64,000 nucleotides of DNA. It comes from CAVWCW01 sp963753615. GTDB taxonomy: Bacteria > Pseudomonadota > Gammaproteobacteria > Chromatiales > Chromatiaceae. A model generated the notes under the pieces. It was not told the origin of the DNA, made no database searches, and worked only from the letters and a program-made list of their open reading frames with translations. The translations under genes and the position numbers were made by a program. Where the stretch lies: assembly GCA_963753615.1 (NCBI GenBank), contig CAVWCW010000014.1, positions 310,001-374,000 on the forward strand, in the 5' to 3' direction. Positions 62,585 through 64,000 of the stretch are shown here, piece by piece. Position 1 is the first letter of the stretch. Each line of letters opens with the position of its first letter.

Positions 62585-63100
62585 AGGCGCTGTCCTAGGT
62601 TCTGGTTACGTTGGGGACTTCAAACTCGCGGCCAATTGTGTCTCAGCAGGCTGCATTTGCCAAACCGAATCGCTGGCACGGACGGCCAACAGGCGATGAC
62701 ACCGTCGTCAGCGACGTCCTTGGTTTCAGAGTATCGGGTCCAACGAGGGCGCCGGATTCAAATGACAAGCCGACGTGCCGAGCTGTCGGACGGAGATCTC
62801 AGTCGCGAGGCCCAAGCGGGTTGGCAGAATGAAAACGAGGAGTATCCGACCCAACACAGATGTCATCGCCGGGGCGGTTGTTTCTGCAAAGCGGCCCGTC
62901 TGGCGCTAAATGGCGAGATTGCCCAGTTTAACTCGACCCAGTCAAGCATAAGGTAAGCTCCCTGAAATCCCATTTCCCTAATTGCGAATGGGATTTTGAC
63001 GGTTGGGCTCATTGATCGCCGTTGGGCCGTCCAGGCCCGGTTTGCATAAGGTCAGCCGCCGACTATCCTTTCTGTACCCTAACTCTTGGAGATCTGCAGT
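62585..63100. other. Intergenic region before truncated aqpZ
   Basis: About 516 bp. A plus-strand open frame (62576-62956) lacks a ribosome site and looks non-protein-like (high Arg/Cys/His). The only structure seen is the perfect inverted repeat at 62965-62996. The region likely holds the promoter for the leftward lipoprotein and for aqpZ. Confidence 0.4.
62965..62996. terminator. Perfect 10-bp inverted repeat, possible terminator
   Basis: AAATCCCATT (62965-62974) and AATGGGATTT (62987-62996) form a perfect stem with a 12-base loop. On the plus strand it is followed by TTGAC rather than a long T-run, so termination is plausible but not certain. Confidence 0.5.
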
Positions 63101-63401
63101 ATGTCACTCATGAAGCGTTCCCTGGCTGAGTTCATCGGCACGTTCTGGTTGGTTCTGGGCGGCTGTGGTGCTGCCGTTTTCGCAGCCGGCGTCCCGGAGG
63201 TCGGCATCGGCTACCTGGGCGTGTCCCTGGCCTTTGGGCTCACGGTCCTGACCATGGCCTACGCGATCGGCCACATATCCGGCTGCCACCTGAACCCGGC
63301 GGTCTCCGTAGGCCTGGCGGTAGGCGGGCGTTTCAGTTTCGCCGATCATCGGCGCAGCCTTGGCCGGGGTTATCTATCGGTTGTTTGAAGACGAAGCCTG
63401 A
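63101..63401 (+). pseudogene. aqpZ: Aquaporin Z gene with internal deletion
   Basis: The first 82 codons or so read as a normal AqpZ N-terminus: MKRSLAEFIGTFWLVLGGCG, LGVSLAFGLTVLTMAYAIGHISGCHLNPAVSVGLAVGGRFSFAD with the first NPA motif. Right after, in another frame, comes IIGAALAGVIYRLFEDEA and a stop at 63399-63401, the normal C-terminus of AqpZ. About 130 residues in between, including the second NPA, are missing. The join lies in ATCAT near 63345. The product cannot be a functional channel. The upstream fragment as read runs to 63388. Confidence 0.85.
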
Positions 63402-63608
63402 TCTGGGTTCCGCGTCGCGCCGTCCGAGAATGCGGTGCGACGCATTTAGGCAAGTGTTCCCGCCGGACGAAGCCGAAAAAGGAAGACCGTTGGGCAATGT
63501 CGCTTGCTGATGGGCGTGCCCGCCACCGGCTCTTGGTCTCTCCAGGTTTTTTTGCGGGCAGCAGATCTCAGGCGCTCCGCGCTTATGGTCAAGAGGTAGG
63601 GATAGACG

Positions 63609-64000
63609 ATGAAACCTGTGTGGAAAATCCTGGCGGGTCTGTTGAAGGTGCTCGGCGGTCTGCTGTTGTTGCTGGTTGTGGCGTCGGCAATTTTTCTCGC
63701 TCTTGGCGTGCGGCTGGAACTGGACACGCTGCGCAAGCCGGTGGAACTGGCTGCCGAGCAGGCTATTGGCAGGGAAGTCAGCTTCGAGGGCAGCCTTTCA
63801 CTGGTGCCTACGCTATGGCCGACCCTGGAGGTTCAGCAAGTTGCTATTGCCAACGCTCCAGGTTGGAGCGAAAAGGACTTTGCGCGAGCGGGTTTGCTGC
63901 GTCTGCAATTGGGGTTGATCCCGCTGTTGCGCGGTGAGGTACAGGTGGGGGAGGTCACTGCCGAACAGGTGCGGCTGAATCTGGAGAGTGACCGCCAGGG
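63609..64000 (+). CDS. AsmA-family protein (5' part, cut by the window end)
   Basis: An open frame from ATG 63609 with AGGTAGGG upstream to the end of the window, encoding at least 130 residues. It starts with a single N-terminal membrane helix (about 13-33, VLGGLLLLLVVASAIFLAL) and continues with AIGREVSFEGSLSLVPTLWPTLEVQQVAIANAPG, the hallmark N-terminus of AsmA-type proteins, followed by LRLQLGLIPLLRGEVQV. AsmA-like proteins bridge the periplasm and help phospholipid or outer-membrane homeostasis. The C-terminus lies beyond the window. Confidence 0.88.
   Translation, partial: MKPVWKILAGLLKVLGGLLLLLVVASAIFLALGVRLELDTLRKPVELAAEQAIGREVSFEGSLSLVPTLWPTLEVQQVAIANAPGWSEKDFARAGLLRLQLGLIPLLRGEVQVGEVTAEQVRLNLESDRQ

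Noticed and set aside
62576..62956. Open frame of 126 codons between the lipoprotein and aqpZ
   Set aside because: Arg/Cys/His-rich, no ribosome site, no family; overlaps the start of the lipoprotein gene on the other strand.

Overview
The window is 64 kb of GC-rich DNA from a gammaproteobacterium, most likely an environmental sulfur oxidiser. Lineage evidence is the gene set and order: glnL-glnG, secB next to gpsA, a gpmI-envC-ctpA-yibQ run, ubiE/ubiJ/ubiB, and hslVU followed by a DUF971 gene. Sulfur physiology is suggested by a type I sulfide:quinone oxidoreductase with all three redox cysteines, a membrane rhodanese, an ArsR-family repressor whose two cysteines have the SqrR/BigR spacing, and a cytochrome c'. 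I cannot name genus or species. No rRNA, tRNA or CRISPR array was seen.

Layout. 0-10 kb: a secreted DUF4124 protein, a frameshifted glnL, glnG, nfi, a phosphoribosyltransferase, a dihydroorotate dehydrogenase, trmL, sqr and a RidA-family gene. 10-16 kb: an EAL-CZB signalling protein, a repeat-tailed small protein coupled to an amber-interrupted YkgJ-type gene, gpsA, secB, rhodanese and the ArsR regulator. 16-23 kb: gpmI-envC-ctpA-yibQ, DJ-1 and cardiolipin synthase. 23-25.1 kb: a GC-poor accessory island with a long palindrome, an integron-like cassette with an attC-like site and a decayed gene, and a transposase remnant. 25-35 kb: a cold-shock/DUF1294 protein, ubiquinone genes, hslVU, a DksA-like gene, a zinc-ribbon/HEAGH membrane protein and purT. 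35-40 kb: two GGDEF proteins and a repeat-rich secreted protein with a Gly-Tyr tail. 40-53 kb: an MscS-type channel, a phosphohexomutase, a frameshifted SulP transporter, a 2-hydroxyacid dehydrogenase, cytochrome c' and a giant FAD/Fe-S oxidoreductase. 53-64 kb: secreted proteins, an EndoU toxin with candidate immunity gene, an L,D-transpeptidase, a transporter fused to a solute-binding protein, an EexN-like lipoprotein, a deleted aqpZ and the start of an AsmA-family gene.

Themes. (1) Sulfide: sqr oxidises sulfide to persulfide/polysulfide, the rhodanese may handle sulfane sulfur, and the two-cysteine repressor is a plausible sensor. (2) Cyclic di-GMP: EAL-CZB, REC-REC-GGDEF (degenerate) and cNMP-GGDEF (intact). 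(3) Structured intergenic DNA: a ~200-bp element in three copies with a stem kept by G-U pairs, a 242-bp element with 19-bp inverted ends, and a cluster of hairpins near 9.3 kb. (4) Gene decay: glnL, sulP and the Gly-Tyr repeat gene are frameshifted, ykgJ has an in-frame TAG, and aqpZ and a REP-associated transposase have internal deletions. Single-base indels in normally conserved genes could be real or sequencing errors, which cannot be decided from the sequence alone.
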